Below are positions 16,340 to 24,767 of a DNA stretch of 50,956 nucleotides, in pieces. Position 1 is the stretch's first letter. Every line of letters begins with the position of its first letter. A program made the position numbers and the translations under genes. The stretch is from Variovorax sp. (lineage in GTDB: Bacteria > Pseudomonadota > Gammaproteobacteria > Burkholderiales > Burkholderiaceae_C). Below the pieces are notes generated by a model. That model was not told where the DNA came from. It searched no databases and saw nothing but the letters and a program-made list of their open reading frames with translations. The stretch is taken from positions 1 to 50,956 of the forward strand of contig SEGS01000023.1 in the NCBI GenBank assembly GCA_004210915.1, written 5' to 3'.

Positions 16340-16591
16340 TCAGGCCGCCGGTTCGCCCGACGGGATGGCCGCGGGGTCCATCCAGAACGCTTCCCAGACA
16401 TGGCCGTCCAGGTCAGCCAGCGCGCGGCTGTACATGAAGCCGTGGTCCTGCAGCGGGTTGATGTCTGCCGTGCCACCGTGCGCCGCAGCGGCCGCGTTGA
16501 TGGCATCGACGGCATTGCGGTCGTCGAAGGAAATCGCCAGCAGCACCTCGCTCGACGTGGCCGGCGGGATCGGCCGGGTGGTGAAGGTGCG
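16340..16591 (-). pseudogene. Remnant of a VOC (glyoxalase/bleomycin resistance) family gene, C-terminal half only
   Basis: The last 83 codons of this frame match the C-terminal half of a VOC-family protein: RTFTTRPIP, EVLLAISFDDR, INPLQDHGFMYSRALADLDGHVWEAFWMDP, including the metal-ligand Glu in VWEAFW. Upstream of RTFTTRP the frame (open to 16831) turns into unrelated Arg/His-rich sequence, and no other minus-strand frame supplies the N-terminal betaalphabetabetabeta module with its His ligand. The protein would be missing half of each domain. A 5' deletion or replacement is the simplest reading. The adjacent GDPD gene on the other strand may mark the insertion side. Confidence 0.7.
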
Positions 16592-16772
16592 TCGGCGGAC
16601 GCCACCGGCTCGGTGAAGGAAATGCCATCGAAATGCCAGCGCATCTCGCAGGGCGACGGCGGCTGTGGCCACTTTGGGCTCGAAGTGCCATAGTGCGAGC
16701 GGGGCATTCGCAACAAGAGGCGGTTGCTGTCCCGAGTCTCGGAATCTCACGGCTTCCCGCATGGAGAACGCA

Positions 16773-17786
16773 ATGATCGGCACCTTCCCCGGATTTCGTC
16801 GGCACTTGCCCCTCGCGCTGTGCTTCGCCATTTGCGTGGCTGCCTCGACACACGCTCAGCAGCCCGTTCGGCAGATTGACCTGCAAGGTCACCGCGGCGC
16901 ACGGGGCTTGGCGCCGGAGAACACCTTGCCTGCTTTCGCACAGGCGCTCAGCCTCGGCGTCACGACGCTCGAGCTCGATATCGCAATCACCAGGGACGGT
17001 GTTCTGGTCCTCTCCCACGACCCCACCCTGAACCCCAACATCACGCGCGGGCCGAATGGAAGCTTTCTCGCCAGCCGCGGTCCGGCCATTGCCTCGCTCA
17101 CCTACGCGGAGCTTGCGCGATACGACGTCGGTGCGCTGAAGCCCGGCACGACTTACGCTCAGCAGTTCAGTGCGCAACGGCCTGTCGACGGCACCCGCGT
17201 CCCACGGCTGTCCGACCTGTTCGCCCTCGTCAAACGATCGGGCAATTCCGATGTCCGCTTTGCGATCGAGACGAAAATCTCGCCGCAAGCTCCCCACGAA
17301 ACCCCTGGCCCCGAGGCCTTTGCACGTGCCGTGATTGCGGCGATCAATGAGGCTGGCGTGGCATCGCGTTCATCGATCCTGTCGTTCGATTGGCGAACCT
17401 TGCAGGTCGTCCAGAAAGAGGCGCCCGAGATTCCGACGGTCTACCTGACCATCCAGCGACGCAATTCGAACAACACCACCGACCCCGCGTGGACCGCAGG
17501 GCAGCTGTTGCGAAATCACGGGTCGGTACCCAAGATGATCAAGGCCGCAGGCGGGCACACCTGGTCATCGGATTGGGAGGCGTTGAGCGCGCCGCTGGTG
17601 CAGGAGGCGCATGCGCTCGGCCTGAAAGTTCTGGCGTGGACCGTCAACGACGAACGTCAGATGCAGGCGTTGCTGGACATGGGCGTTGACGGGTTGGTCA
17701 CCGATCGACCGGATCTTGCCCGCGCCGTCTTGCAGCAGCGCGGCCTGCCACTGCCCAACCCAACGCCGGTGGCTGCGACGGAGTGA
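16773..17786 (+). CDS. Glycerophosphodiester phosphodiesterase, exported
   Basis: A 337-residue GDPD-family protein. Residues 1-28 form a signal peptide (LPLALCFAICVAASTHA, cut after AHA/AQ), so it should be periplasmic. The TIM-barrel catalytic residues are visible: HRG (His40, Arg41), LELDI (Glu67, Asp69) and LSHDP (His82), plus AWTVND and a C-terminal GVDGLVTDRPD typical of GlpQ-like enzymes. The reaction yields sn-glycerol-3-phosphate and an alcohol. ATG 16773 is preferred over ATG 16761 because the sequence between supplies a GGAG 7 bases upstream. The gene reads slightly less GC-biased than its neighbours and sits next to a pseudogene, which hints at acquisition. Confidence 0.9.
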   Translation: MIGTFPGFRRHLPLALCFAICVAASTHAQQPVRQIDLQGHRGARGLAPENTLPAFAQALSLGVTTLELDIAITRDGVLVLSHDPTLNPNITRGPNGSFLASRGPAIASLTYAELARYDVGALKPGTTYAQQFSAQRPVDGTRVPRLSDLFALVKRSGNSDVRFAIETKISPQAPHETPGPEAFARAVIAAINEAGVASRSSILSFDWRTLQVVQKEAPEIPTVYLTIQRRNSNNTTDPAWTAGQLLRNHGSVPKMIKAAGGHTWSSDWEALSAPLVQEAHALGLKVLAWTVNDERQMQALLDMGVDGLVTDRPDLARAVLQQRGLPLPNPTPVAATE

Positions 17787-17823
17787 TTCCGCCAACACAC
17801 GTCATGGGCCCTGGCGGAGCACC

Positions 17824-18783
17824 TCAAACCAACCCCAGCTCCCGCGCTTCCTTGTCGTAATTCGCATACGACGCCTTCATCACCGCGCCATTCAGGATCA
17901 TCTCCGCCACCAAGGGGCGCGCGGCCGACGCCTCGTACACCTTCGTGCGAATCCACACCGACTCGGTGCGCGCGCTCTCGCTGAGGGCAATGATTTCGCG
18001 CTCCAGCTCGTAGCCCTGATCGACGAAGAGCGGGCCCTTCAGCAATCTGATTTCCTGCCCGGCGAAGAGGCCGACCGCCGGCTTGCGTCCACTCAGGCCG
18101 GCCTCGGCGATCGTGCTGCCGAGCAGCACGCTGATCATTTCCATCGGGATGATGGCGCGGCCCCAAGGTGATTGCGCGCCGCCTTCGGGCGTGTACCAGG
18201 CGCAGGGTTCGGTGATGACCTGGAGCTTGTCGGCCAGCGTGAAGGGGTAGTGGTCGCCCATGTGCTGGTCGAAGCCCATGCGGATTTTTTCGACCATGGC
18301 GCCGCGTTGGCCCACCTTGAGATCGCGGTTGATCACGAGCCCCGTGGCCGGGCGCAGCTTGGCGATGCGCTGCTGGATTTCGTGCGGCAGTCCGTTGGCG
18401 TCGCCGACCGAGGCGGAGCCTGTCAGCACCGGCGTGCCATCGCGTTTTTCGGCCCGGATGCGCACGAAGCGCGCGCCTTCACCCGATGACTCGGGTTGGT
18501 CGACGAAAGCGCGCACCTCTTCGCCCTCGACCACCATGTTCTGGTAGTGCGCGCTGATGCAGCCGGTCTCGAACCATTGCTGGCCGAACAGGTTGAAGAG
18601 CAAAGGGTCGAACTGGCTGAAGTGCGTCGGCCCTTCGATCGGGCCGGCGCGCAGGCCGAGGCCTTCGGCCATCGCGTCGTCGTGGATCGATTTGTGGCCG
18701 TCGTACTTCTGGTCGGCCAGCATCTGGCGCGGCTGACGCAGCGGGCCGCAGAGGGAGGGGGTTTGGGTGAAGGGATTCGTCAT
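17824..18783 (-). CDS. Predicted hotdog-fold (MaoC-like) protein, unknown substrate
   Basis: A 319-residue soluble protein with no signal peptide. The pattern LRAGPIEGPTHFSQFDPL, then GQQWFETGCISAHYQNMVVEGEEVRAFV and a second half with LLGSTIAEAG and VKASYAN-like strands, looks like a tandem hotdog arrangement related to MaoC-type enoyl-CoA hydratases, but the classical hydratase motif is not clear. It lies 13 bases downstream of the iron-type alcohol dehydrogenase gene in the same direction, so both probably act in one catabolic pathway. The family call is moderate; a specific reaction cannot be given. Confidence 0.6.
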   Translation of the reverse strand: MTNPFTQTPSLCGPLRQPRQMLADQKYDGHKSIHDDAMAEGLGLRAGPIEGPTHFSQFDPLLFNLFGQQWFETGCISAHYQNMVVEGEEVRAFVDQPESSGEGARFVRIRAEKRDGTPVLTGSASVGDANGLPHEIQQRIAKLRPATGLVINRDLKVGQRGAMVEKIRMGFDQHMGDHYPFTLADKLQVITEPCAWYTPEGGAQSPWGRAIIPMEMISVLLGSTIAEAGLSGRKPAVGLFAGQEIRLLKGPLFVDQGYELEREIIALSESARTESVWIRTKVYEASAARPLVAEMILNGAVMKASYANYDKEARELGLV

Positions 18784-18796
18784 GGTGATGTTCTGC

Positions 18797-19933
18797 TCAC
18801 ATCGACGCTTCGAGCATGTGGCGGTAATCGTCGCGCGTGGCCAGCCGTGGATTGGTCTTGTGGCAGTGATCGGCCATGGCGCCGTCGATGATCTTGTCGA
18901 ACAGGTCCGGCGTGACGCCGACTTCGGCCAGCCCCTTGGGCAAGCCCAGGCGCGCGCTCATGTCGCGGATGGCGCTGCCCAGGTCGCCGGCCGTGTCGAG
19001 GTGCATGGCCTGCGCCATGCGTTGCAATCGCTGGTCTTTCTGCACGGACTCGGCGCCCGAATTGAACTGGATCACGGCCGGCAGGAAGAGGGCGTTCAGC
19101 GTGCCGTGGTGCAGACGCGGATCGACGCCGCCCAAACTGTGGCTCAGCGAGTGCACGCAGCCCAGCCCTTTCTGGAAGGCCATCGCGCCCTGCATCGACG
19201 CGCTCATGAGGTTCAGGCGCGCCTCGCGGTCGGTGCCGTCCTTGGTCGCGCGTTCGATGTGGAGCCAGGCGCGCTCGAGGCCGTCGAGCGCGATGCCGTC
19301 GGCCGGCGGATTGAACGCGGCCGACATGAAGGTTTCCATGCAGTGCGCGATGGCGTCCATGCCGGTCGCGGCGGTCAGCTTGGGCGGCAGGCCGAGGGTG
19401 AGCTCGGGGTCGCAGATGGCCGACTTGGGCATCAGGAACCAGCTGTGGAAGCCGAGCTTGCGGTGGTCGTCGACGATGACGATCGCGCCGCGTGCCACCT
19501 CGCTGCCGGTGCCACTGGTGGTGGGCACCGCGATCAGCGGCGCCACGGCCTCGGTGATCTTCGGCGAGCCGCCTTCGATGGTCGCGTAGGTCTTCAGCGG
19601 GCCATCGTGCGTGGCCGCGATGGCCACGCCCTTGGCGCAGTCGATGGCCGACCCCCCGCCGACCGCGATGAGGCCGTCGCAGCGGTTGGCGCGGTACACC
19701 TCGACCGCCGCGCGCACGGCGGCCTCGGTCGGGTTCGACGGCGTCTGGTCGAACACGGCGACTTCGAGGTCGCCCAGCGCGTCGAGCGCCTTCTGCAAAA
19801 CGCCGGCCGCGCGCACGCCGGCGTCGGTCACGATCAGCGGGCGCTGGATGCCGATGCGCGCGCACTCGGCGGACAGGAGCTTGATCGCGCCGAACTCGAA
19901 CTGGATCTGGGTGAGGTACTGGATGAGGGCCAT
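18797..19933 (-). CDS. Iron-containing alcohol dehydrogenase family protein
   Basis: A 378-residue group III (iron-type) dehydrogenase. The N-terminal Rossmann-like domain has GGGSAIDCAKGVA and the NAD-site TTSGTGSEV. The C-terminal helical domain carries the metal ligands in DAIAHCMETF and GCVHSLSHSLGG...HHGTLNALFLP. Members include 1,3-propanediol dehydrogenase, lactaldehyde reductase and maleylacetate reductase; sequence alone does not decide between them. It is the first gene of a two-gene operon with the hotdog protein, and is divergent from the HSL esterase gene with 149 bases between. That gap is the likely promoter region; I did not find a convincing site in it. Confidence 0.88.
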   Translation of the reverse strand: MALIQYLTQIQFEFGAIKLLSAECARIGIQRPLIVTDAGVRAAGVLQKALDALGDLEVAVFDQTPSNPTEAAVRAAVEVYRANRCDGLIAVGGGSAIDCAKGVAIAATHDGPLKTYATIEGGSPKITEAVAPLIAVPTTSGTGSEVARGAIVIVDDHRKLGFHSWFLMPKSAICDPELTLGLPPKLTAATGMDAIAHCMETFMSAAFNPPADGIALDGLERAWLHIERATKDGTDREARLNLMSASMQGAMAFQKGLGCVHSLSHSLGGVDPRLHHGTLNALFLPAVIQFNSGAESVQKDQRLQRMAQAMHLDTAGDLGSAIRDMSARLGLPKGLAEVGVTPDLFDKIIDGAMADHCHKTNPRLATRDDYRHMLEASM

Positions 19934-20082
19934 GGCGGTGATTCGGCGCAGCGGCAGCGGCGCCAGTGAACGTTAGGATTCGGGCCGCCCAATCTAACAA
20001 AGACGCGCCGTTTCGATGTTCAAACATACCCTCGCCGCTGTCACGCGCGGTACACGCCATACACGCGGCAGACACGGAACCC

Positions 20083-21024
20083 ATGGCCTCTGACGCACTC
20101 ACCCCGAAGATGGCCAGCGTGGTCGAACGGATGGCGCGCGCCGGGCATCCGCCACTCAATGACCTGACGCCGGCCGAAGCCAAAGCCGCCTACGAGAAGG
20201 GCGCCGGCGTGCTCGAGGTGACCCGGCCCGTGCTGCCGCGCGTCGAAGATTTCACGATCCCCGCCCGGGACGGCCGCGCGATCCCCGCCCGCCTGTATGC
20301 GCCATCGGCCGATGTCCTGCCGGTGCTTGTCTACTTCCACGGCGGCGGTTTTACCGTCGGCAGCATCGCGACGCACGACACGCTGTGCCGCGTGCTCGCG
20401 CAGCAGGGCCACTGCGCGGTGATTTCCGTCGACTATCGGCTCGCGCCCGAATTCAAATTTCCGACGGCGTCGGACGACGCGTGGGATGCCGTGCAGCACA
20501 TCGCAGGGCAGGGCGCCGCGCTGGGCATCGACAGCACGCGCCTGGCGCTGGGCGGCGACAGCGCCGGTGGCACGCTCGCCGCTTCGAGCGCGATCATGGC
20601 GCGGGACGCGGGCATTGCCGTGGCCTTGCAGTTGCTGTTCTACCCGGGCATGGCCGCACACCAGGACACCGATTCGCACCGCCGCTTCGCCAACGGGCCA
20701 TTGCTGACCGAAGCGCTCATCAGCTACTTCTTCAATGGCTACGTGCGCAGCCCCGCCGACCGCGACGACTGGCGGTTCGCGCCGCTGCTGGCCGACGACG
20801 TCGACCAGGTCGCGCCGGCATGGATCGGCCTAGCCGAATGCGATCCGTTGGTCGATGAAGGCATCGCGTACGCCGATAAGCTCCGCGCCGCCGGCGTCCC
20901 GGTCGACCTCGAGATCTACCGCGGCGTGATCCACGAATTCGTCAAGATGGGGCGCGCGATCCCCGAGGCGCTGACCGCGCAAGCCGATGCGGCGCGAGCG
21001 CTGCGGTCGGCTTTCGGAGGCTGA
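20083..21024 (+). CDS. Alpha/beta hydrolase, hormone-sensitive-lipase (HSL) family esterase
   Basis: A 313-residue esterase. It has the HSL-family oxyanion motif YFHGGGF (about 85-91), the nucleophile elbow GDSAGG (about 164-169), the acid in AECDPLVDEG and the catalytic His in GVIHEFVKM. No signal peptide is visible, so it is intracellular and would hydrolyse short-chain esters. ATG 20083 gives the usual start of the family (a cap-forming N-terminal helix, KMASVVERMARAG). The frame stays open 117 bases upstream, but that part lacks family resemblance and overlaps the intergenic region. Confidence 0.92.
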   Translation: MASDALTPKMASVVERMARAGHPPLNDLTPAEAKAAYEKGAGVLEVTRPVLPRVEDFTIPARDGRAIPARLYAPSADVLPVLVYFHGGGFTVGSIATHDTLCRVLAQQGHCAVISVDYRLAPEFKFPTASDDAWDAVQHIAGQGAALGIDSTRLALGGDSAGGTLAASSAIMARDAGIAVALQLLFYPGMAAHQDTDSHRRFANGPLLTEALISYFFNGYVRSPADRDDWRFAPLLADDVDQVAPAWIGLAECDPLVDEGIAYADKLRAAGVPVDLEIYRGVIHEFVKMGRAIPEALTAQADAARALRSAFGG

Positions 21025-21102
21025 AGGCCAGGCCGCCGTGGCCTCCGGCATCGGCTATCGTGCAGCCCCGGGCCGCTTGCCCACACCGGAGTCCTGGCTG
21101 CC

Positions 21103-21654
21103 ATGCCCCATCCTCTGCCGCAGCGCATCGCACGCAGAATTTTCCTGGTCGGCGCCGCACTGGCTGCCGCGGGCTGCGCGATGCGCTCGCGGTTCCGGTC
21201 GCCCGAGCCGTCAGCGAACACGACGCCCAAAGGGCCGCCAACCTGGTTCATGGCCGACGCGTCGCTCCTGCCCCAGGAGGTCGTTCCGCCGCATACCGGC
21301 ACTGCGGGCGGCTCGATGTCCGGAACGCTCACGCTGGCCACCGGCGATTTCCGCTGGCGCGTGAACTACGCGCGCCTGAGCGGTCCGGCCACGCTCGTCG
21401 GCTTTTACGGCCCCGCCGCCAAGGGCCGTAACGGCCCACTCGCGATTCAACTGCCGCCGCACAGCCAGGCCGAGCAACACAATACCGGTCCCGATGCCGG
21501 CTACGAACTGATCGGCCACAGCACATTGACGCCGGCGCAGATGAACGACCTGATGGCGGGTCTCTGGTACGTCGGGATATCGACCCACGCCCGGCCGGCC
21601 GGGGAGCTGCGGGGCCAGATCCAGCGCAGCACCGCCGGCGTGCATGGCGTCTGA
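21103..21654 (+). CDS. CHRD-domain lipoprotein
   Basis: A 183-residue protein. Residues 1-25 are a lipoprotein signal with a twin-arginine start (RIARRIFLVGAALAAAGC, lipobox AAGC). The rest has the CHRD pattern: GSMSGTLTLATGDFRWRVNYARLSGPATLVGFYGPA, then LTPAQMNDLMAGLWYVGISTHARPAGELRGQI. CHRD domains occur in chordin and in many bacterial exported proteins; no activity is established. It would be anchored on the periplasmic side of a membrane. It follows the esterase by 78 bases and converges on the SSL-family gene. Confidence 0.85.
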   Translation: MPHPLPQRIARRIFLVGAALAAAGCAMRSRFRSPEPSANTTPKGPPTWFMADASLLPQEVVPPHTGTAGGSMSGTLTLATGDFRWRVNYARLSGPATLVGFYGPAAKGRNGPLAIQLPPHSQAEQHNTGPDAGYELIGHSTLTPAQMNDLMAGLWYVGISTHARPAGELRGQIQRSTAGVHGV

Positions 21655-21689
21655 GCAAGCCACCGTCGCATCCGTGGCCGCGGGCAGCC

Positions 21690-22817
21690 TCAGGATCCTG
21701 CGGCGCTCGGCAGTCGCTTGAGCCAACCCAGCCCCCTGGCGTGCAGGCTCTGCACGTACAGGCGCTCGGGTGTTTCGGTGATGGCCGTGGTCTCCGGGTA
21801 GGCGCCGGTGGCATCCTGCAGGTTGGCGACGACCTTGCCGTCTTCGGTGAACGCCATCACGTGCCCGTACGCTTTCGGCACCGGCCACAGCGCGCGGGGC
21901 AGTCGCAACGTGACCTTGCGCAGGAAGGGTTGGGCCGCCAGCTTGTCGACGGTCGGGTTGCGCGGCTTTACCAGGCCGGCCCAGACCTTGCCGTCCAGCC
22001 CGCGCATCAGGTTGTCGGGGTAGCCGGGCAGGTTGTCGAACAGCACGGTCGCCTGCGGGTTGCTGCCAGCGCCGACGTCGAGATTGCGCGCCTGCACATC
22101 GAGCTTCCAGATTCGGTACTTGCCGGTTTGTGCGACGAACAGGCTCTTTTCATCGGCACTCAACGCAACGCCGTTGGCGAAGGCCAGGCCGTGTGCGACC
22201 ACGCGCGTCGCCCTGGTGGCGGGGTCGTACTCGAGTACGCGGCCTGTCGCGGCCTGCTCGAGGATGTCGAGCACACTGGCTTCGAAGGTGCCGCCCCATT
22301 CGGCCGGCGCGAAGCGGGTGGAAGCGTCGCTCAGGTACATCTTCCCGCTGCCGCGCGCCACCACCACCGCATCGGCGTAACGGATGGGCGTGCCGTCGAT
22401 CCGATCGGTCAGCACGCTGAGGGTCTTGTCCGGCGCGACCGAGAGCAGGCCCTTGATGGCGTCGGCCGCGATCAGATTCCCCGCCGCATCGAAATCGAAG
22501 CCGAGCACGCGGCCGCCCGTGTTGACGAACACTTCCTGCGCGCTGCCGTCCGGCGCCATGCGCAGGATGTTGCCGCTCAGCACGGTGGTGTAGAGCTTGC
22601 CGTCCGGCCCGATCACGATGTGCTCCGGGCCTTCTTCCTTCCCCAGATCGATCATGTTGAGGTGGGCCAGCTTGTCGTTGACCGCGAAGGCGCCGACGTA
22701 GCCCGGGTCGGCCGGCGCACTCCACGCCACAGGCTTGATTGGCACGGGCCACAGCGCCAGATACGCCGCGGCGGCGATCAGCAGCAGCCCGAGCAGGGCG
22801 AGGGTCTTCTTGAGCAT
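21690..22817 (-). CDS. SMP-30/gluconolactonase-like or strictosidine synthase-like beta-propeller protein, membrane-anchored
   Basis: A 375-residue protein. MLKKTLALLGLLLIAAAAYL forms an N-terminal anchor or uncleaved signal. The body shows repeated propeller-blade sequence: GPDGKLYTTVLSGNILRMAPDG, GRVLGFDFDAAGNLIAAD, LAFANGVALSADEKSLFVAQT, NLPGYPDNLMRGLDGKVWAGL. These last motifs are typical of the strictosidine synthase-like / SMP-30 group, where enzymes are metal-dependent lactonases or esterases. ATG 22817 puts the hydrophobic anchor at the N-terminus; the longer open frame to 23069 overlaps the divergent thioesterase gene and is rejected. The physiological substrate is unknown. Confidence 0.82.
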   Translation of the reverse strand: MLKKTLALLGLLLIAAAAYLALWPVPIKPVAWSAPADPGYVGAFAVNDKLAHLNMIDLGKEEGPEHIVIGPDGKLYTTVLSGNILRMAPDGSAQEVFVNTGGRVLGFDFDAAGNLIAADAIKGLLSVAPDKTLSVLTDRIDGTPIRYADAVVVARGSGKMYLSDASTRFAPAEWGGTFEASVLDILEQAATGRVLEYDPATRATRVVAHGLAFANGVALSADEKSLFVAQTGKYRIWKLDVQARNLDVGAGSNPQATVLFDNLPGYPDNLMRGLDGKVWAGLVKPRNPTVDKLAAQPFLRKVTLRLPRALWPVPKAYGHVMAFTEDGKVVANLQDATGAYPETTAITETPERLYVQSLHARGLGWLKRLPSAAGS

Positions 22818-22907
22818 GGCGGCTTGTCTCCGGGGTGATCGCGCAGATTGTGGCCTCGCCGAGAATCGGCAGCTCATGGCCCACCGCTGAAAACGACAGG
22901 AGACCCG

Positions 22908-23771
22908 ATGCCCCGTAGCGATTTCCGTTTCTTCCACCGCCTGCGCGTGCGCTGGGCCGAAGTCGACATGCAGAAGATCGTGTTCAACGCGCACTACCTG
23001 ATGTACTTCGACACCGCCATGGCCGATTACTGGCGCGCGCTGGCGCTGCCGTACGAAGAGGCGATGCATGCGATGGGCGGCGACCTGTATGTGCGCAAGG
23101 CGACGGTGGAATTCAACGCCTCGGCGCGCGTGGACGACGTGCTCGATGTCGGCCTGAAGTGCGTGCGCGTCGGCAATTCATCGATCCTCTTTCACGGCGG
23201 GCTGTTCCGCGGCGACGAACTGCTGGTGACCTGCGAACTGGTCTACGTGTTCGCCGACCCCGCGACGCAAACGCCGCTTCCCGTGCCGCAGGTGCTGCGC
23301 GACCTGTTCACCGACTACGAGGCCGGCGCCAACGTGCGCGAAGTCGAGACCGGCGACTGGGCGACGCTGGGCGAGGCGGCCGGCGCGATCCGCCGCACCG
23401 TGTTCATCGACGAGCAGCGCATTCCCGAGCACATGGAATGGGATGAAGACGACGCCACCTGCGTGCATGCGGTGGCGCGCAACCGCCTCGGCCAGACGAT
23501 CGCCACCGGACGCCTGTTGCCCGCGAAGGAAGGGCGCGCGCGCATTGGTCGCATGGCCGTGCACCGCACCCTTCGCGGGGGCGGCCATGGCGCCGCGGTG
23601 CTGCGCGCACTGGAAGATGCGGCCCGCGCGCGTGGCGACCGCGAGGTGGTGCTGAGCGCCCAGTGCAGCGCTGAGCGCTTCTACGCGCGGCTGGGCTACG
23701 TGGCGTCGGGCGAGCCGTTCGAGGAAGACGGCATCCCGATTCCGCACATCGAGATGCATCGGACGCTTTGA
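22908..23771 (+). CDS. Fusion of YbgC/FadM-type acyl-CoA thioesterase and GNAT acetyltransferase
   Basis: A 287-residue two-domain protein. Residues about 1-135 are a 4HBT hotdog thioesterase (RVRWAEVDMQKIVFNAHYLMYFD, with Asp20 as the likely catalytic residue). Residues about 145-287 are a GNAT domain of the ElaA/YjcF kind (RRTVFIDEQRIPEHMEWDEDD, ATGRLLP, RIGRMAVHRTLRGGGHGAAVL, LSAQCSAERFYARLGY). An AGGAG lies just before ATG 22908. The two domains are joined in one uninterrupted frame, so the fusion is real in this sequence. The coupled function is unknown. Confidence 0.88.
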   Translation: MPRSDFRFFHRLRVRWAEVDMQKIVFNAHYLMYFDTAMADYWRALALPYEEAMHAMGGDLYVRKATVEFNASARVDDVLDVGLKCVRVGNSSILFHGGLFRGDELLVTCELVYVFADPATQTPLPVPQVLRDLFTDYEAGANVREVETGDWATLGEAAGAIRRTVFIDEQRIPEHMEWDEDDATCVHAVARNRLGQTIATGRLLPAKEGRARIGRMAVHRTLRGGGHGAAVLRALEDAARARGDREVVLSAQCSAERFYARLGYVASGEPFEEDGIPIPHIEMHRTL

Positions 23772-23775
23772 GCCC

Positions 23776-24693
23776 TCAATAGCGGGCCGGCGGATCGGGC
23801 ACGTAGCCCGCGTTCGATTCCGGGAAGGCCGACGGGCCGGTCGGGCGCGTCGGATATGGCCGCGGGATCACGCCGGCTGCCACCAGTTGATCGTGGCTGT
23901 CGTAGCGGATGCGGATCACTTCATCGGGCGCCGATTGCGCGCGGTCGAAGGGGGTGCGGCCGACATGCGAGGTTTCGCGGCGCCCATGGCCGGTGCCCAG
24001 GCTCGGCGCCTGCCGGCTGGGCTGCACGCTGGACTTTGCGCTTGCGTTGGCGCCCGACCGCGATTCGCGCATGGCGTCGGCCGCTTCGGCAGCAGGCGAA
24101 GCGGGCGCGGCGGCATCCGCCGCGGGTGCCGTCGACTCGGCGCGCCGCTCGCGCTCTGCATAGCCACCGGGCCGCGAAACAACCGGCGGCGGCGCAACTG
24201 GTGCCACCACGCGTTCGCGGAACAGCGCGACGCCGATCACACCGACATGGTCGGGCCGACCGGTCCGGCCTGCGTACGAGTCGGCCAAAGACGTGAATTC
24301 GAACGCGGCGATCTGCGCGTCGCTCTTGCGCCAGCCGGCGATGTCGGCGCGCTCTCGGCCATCGAACACATAGCCGTTCTGCGCGAAGCTCGCGGTCTCG
24401 CCGGTCACGACGTTGACGCCGTCGACCGACATCACCGCCATCACGCGTTCGCCGCTCGCGTTGCGCAGCCGGATCGCGTAGCGCGCGCCCGGCGAGCCTG
24501 CCACCCAGTATTCGCCGCGATGGCGGTACACGGGCAACTCGCGGCCGCTGGCGCGATCGACCACGCTGACCTGGGCCAGCGCACCGATGCGCTGCGACGC
24601 GGGTGGCGGGACGCTGCGCGCCTGGGCAGGCAGGGCGGCCAGTGCCGCCAGGGTGAGGGTGAGGCCGGTGGCGGCGAAGGTTCTGCGCTTCAT
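23776..24693 (-). CDS. Hypothetical exported protein
   Basis: A 305-residue protein with a clear signal peptide (MKRRTFAATGLTLTLAALAALPAQARS). Residues about 35-165 look like a compact beta-rich domain (GRELPVYRHRGEYWVAG, YAIRLRNASGERVMAVMSVDGVNV, GYVFDGRERADIAGW, VGVIGVALFRER). Then comes an Ala/Ser/Pro-rich linker (about 170-250) and a short C-terminal motif (DEVIRIRYDSHDQLVAAGVIP). I do not recognise a named family. No catalytic motif or membrane segment is visible beyond the signal. It probably acts in the periplasm or envelope. It lies 70 bases downstream of ygfZ in the same direction. Confidence 0.75.
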   Translation of the reverse strand: MKRRTFAATGLTLTLAALAALPAQARSVPPPASQRIGALAQVSVVDRASGRELPVYRHRGEYWVAGSPGARYAIRLRNASGERVMAVMSVDGVNVVTGETASFAQNGYVFDGRERADIAGWRKSDAQIAAFEFTSLADSYAGRTGRPDHVGVIGVALFRERVVAPVAPPPVVSRPGGYAERERRAESTAPAADAAAPASPAAEAADAMRESRSGANASAKSSVQPSRQAPSLGTGHGRRETSHVGRTPFDRAQSAPDEVIRIRYDSHDQLVAAGVIPRPYPTRPTGPSAFPESNAGYVPDPPARY

Positions 24694-24753
24694 GGAACTT
24701 CCTTGCTCAGGAGTGGACGATGAAGCTTCTACGGCGCACTGCGCCGGACGGGG

Positions 24754-24767
24754 TTAAGCGCGCTTAA
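24754..24767. repeat. 14-base perfect palindrome at the end of ygfZ
   Basis: TTAAGCGCGCTTAA reads the same on both strands. It includes the TAA stop of ygfZ and lies 61 bases upstream of the hypothetical exported gene. It has no loop and no T-run, so a terminator is unlikely; a protein-binding site is possible but unsupported. Confidence 0.3.

Noticed and set aside
18767..19969. A 400-codon open frame antisense to the iron-type alcohol dehydrogenase
   Set aside because: Shadow of the real gene; no family resemblance and low-complexity composition.
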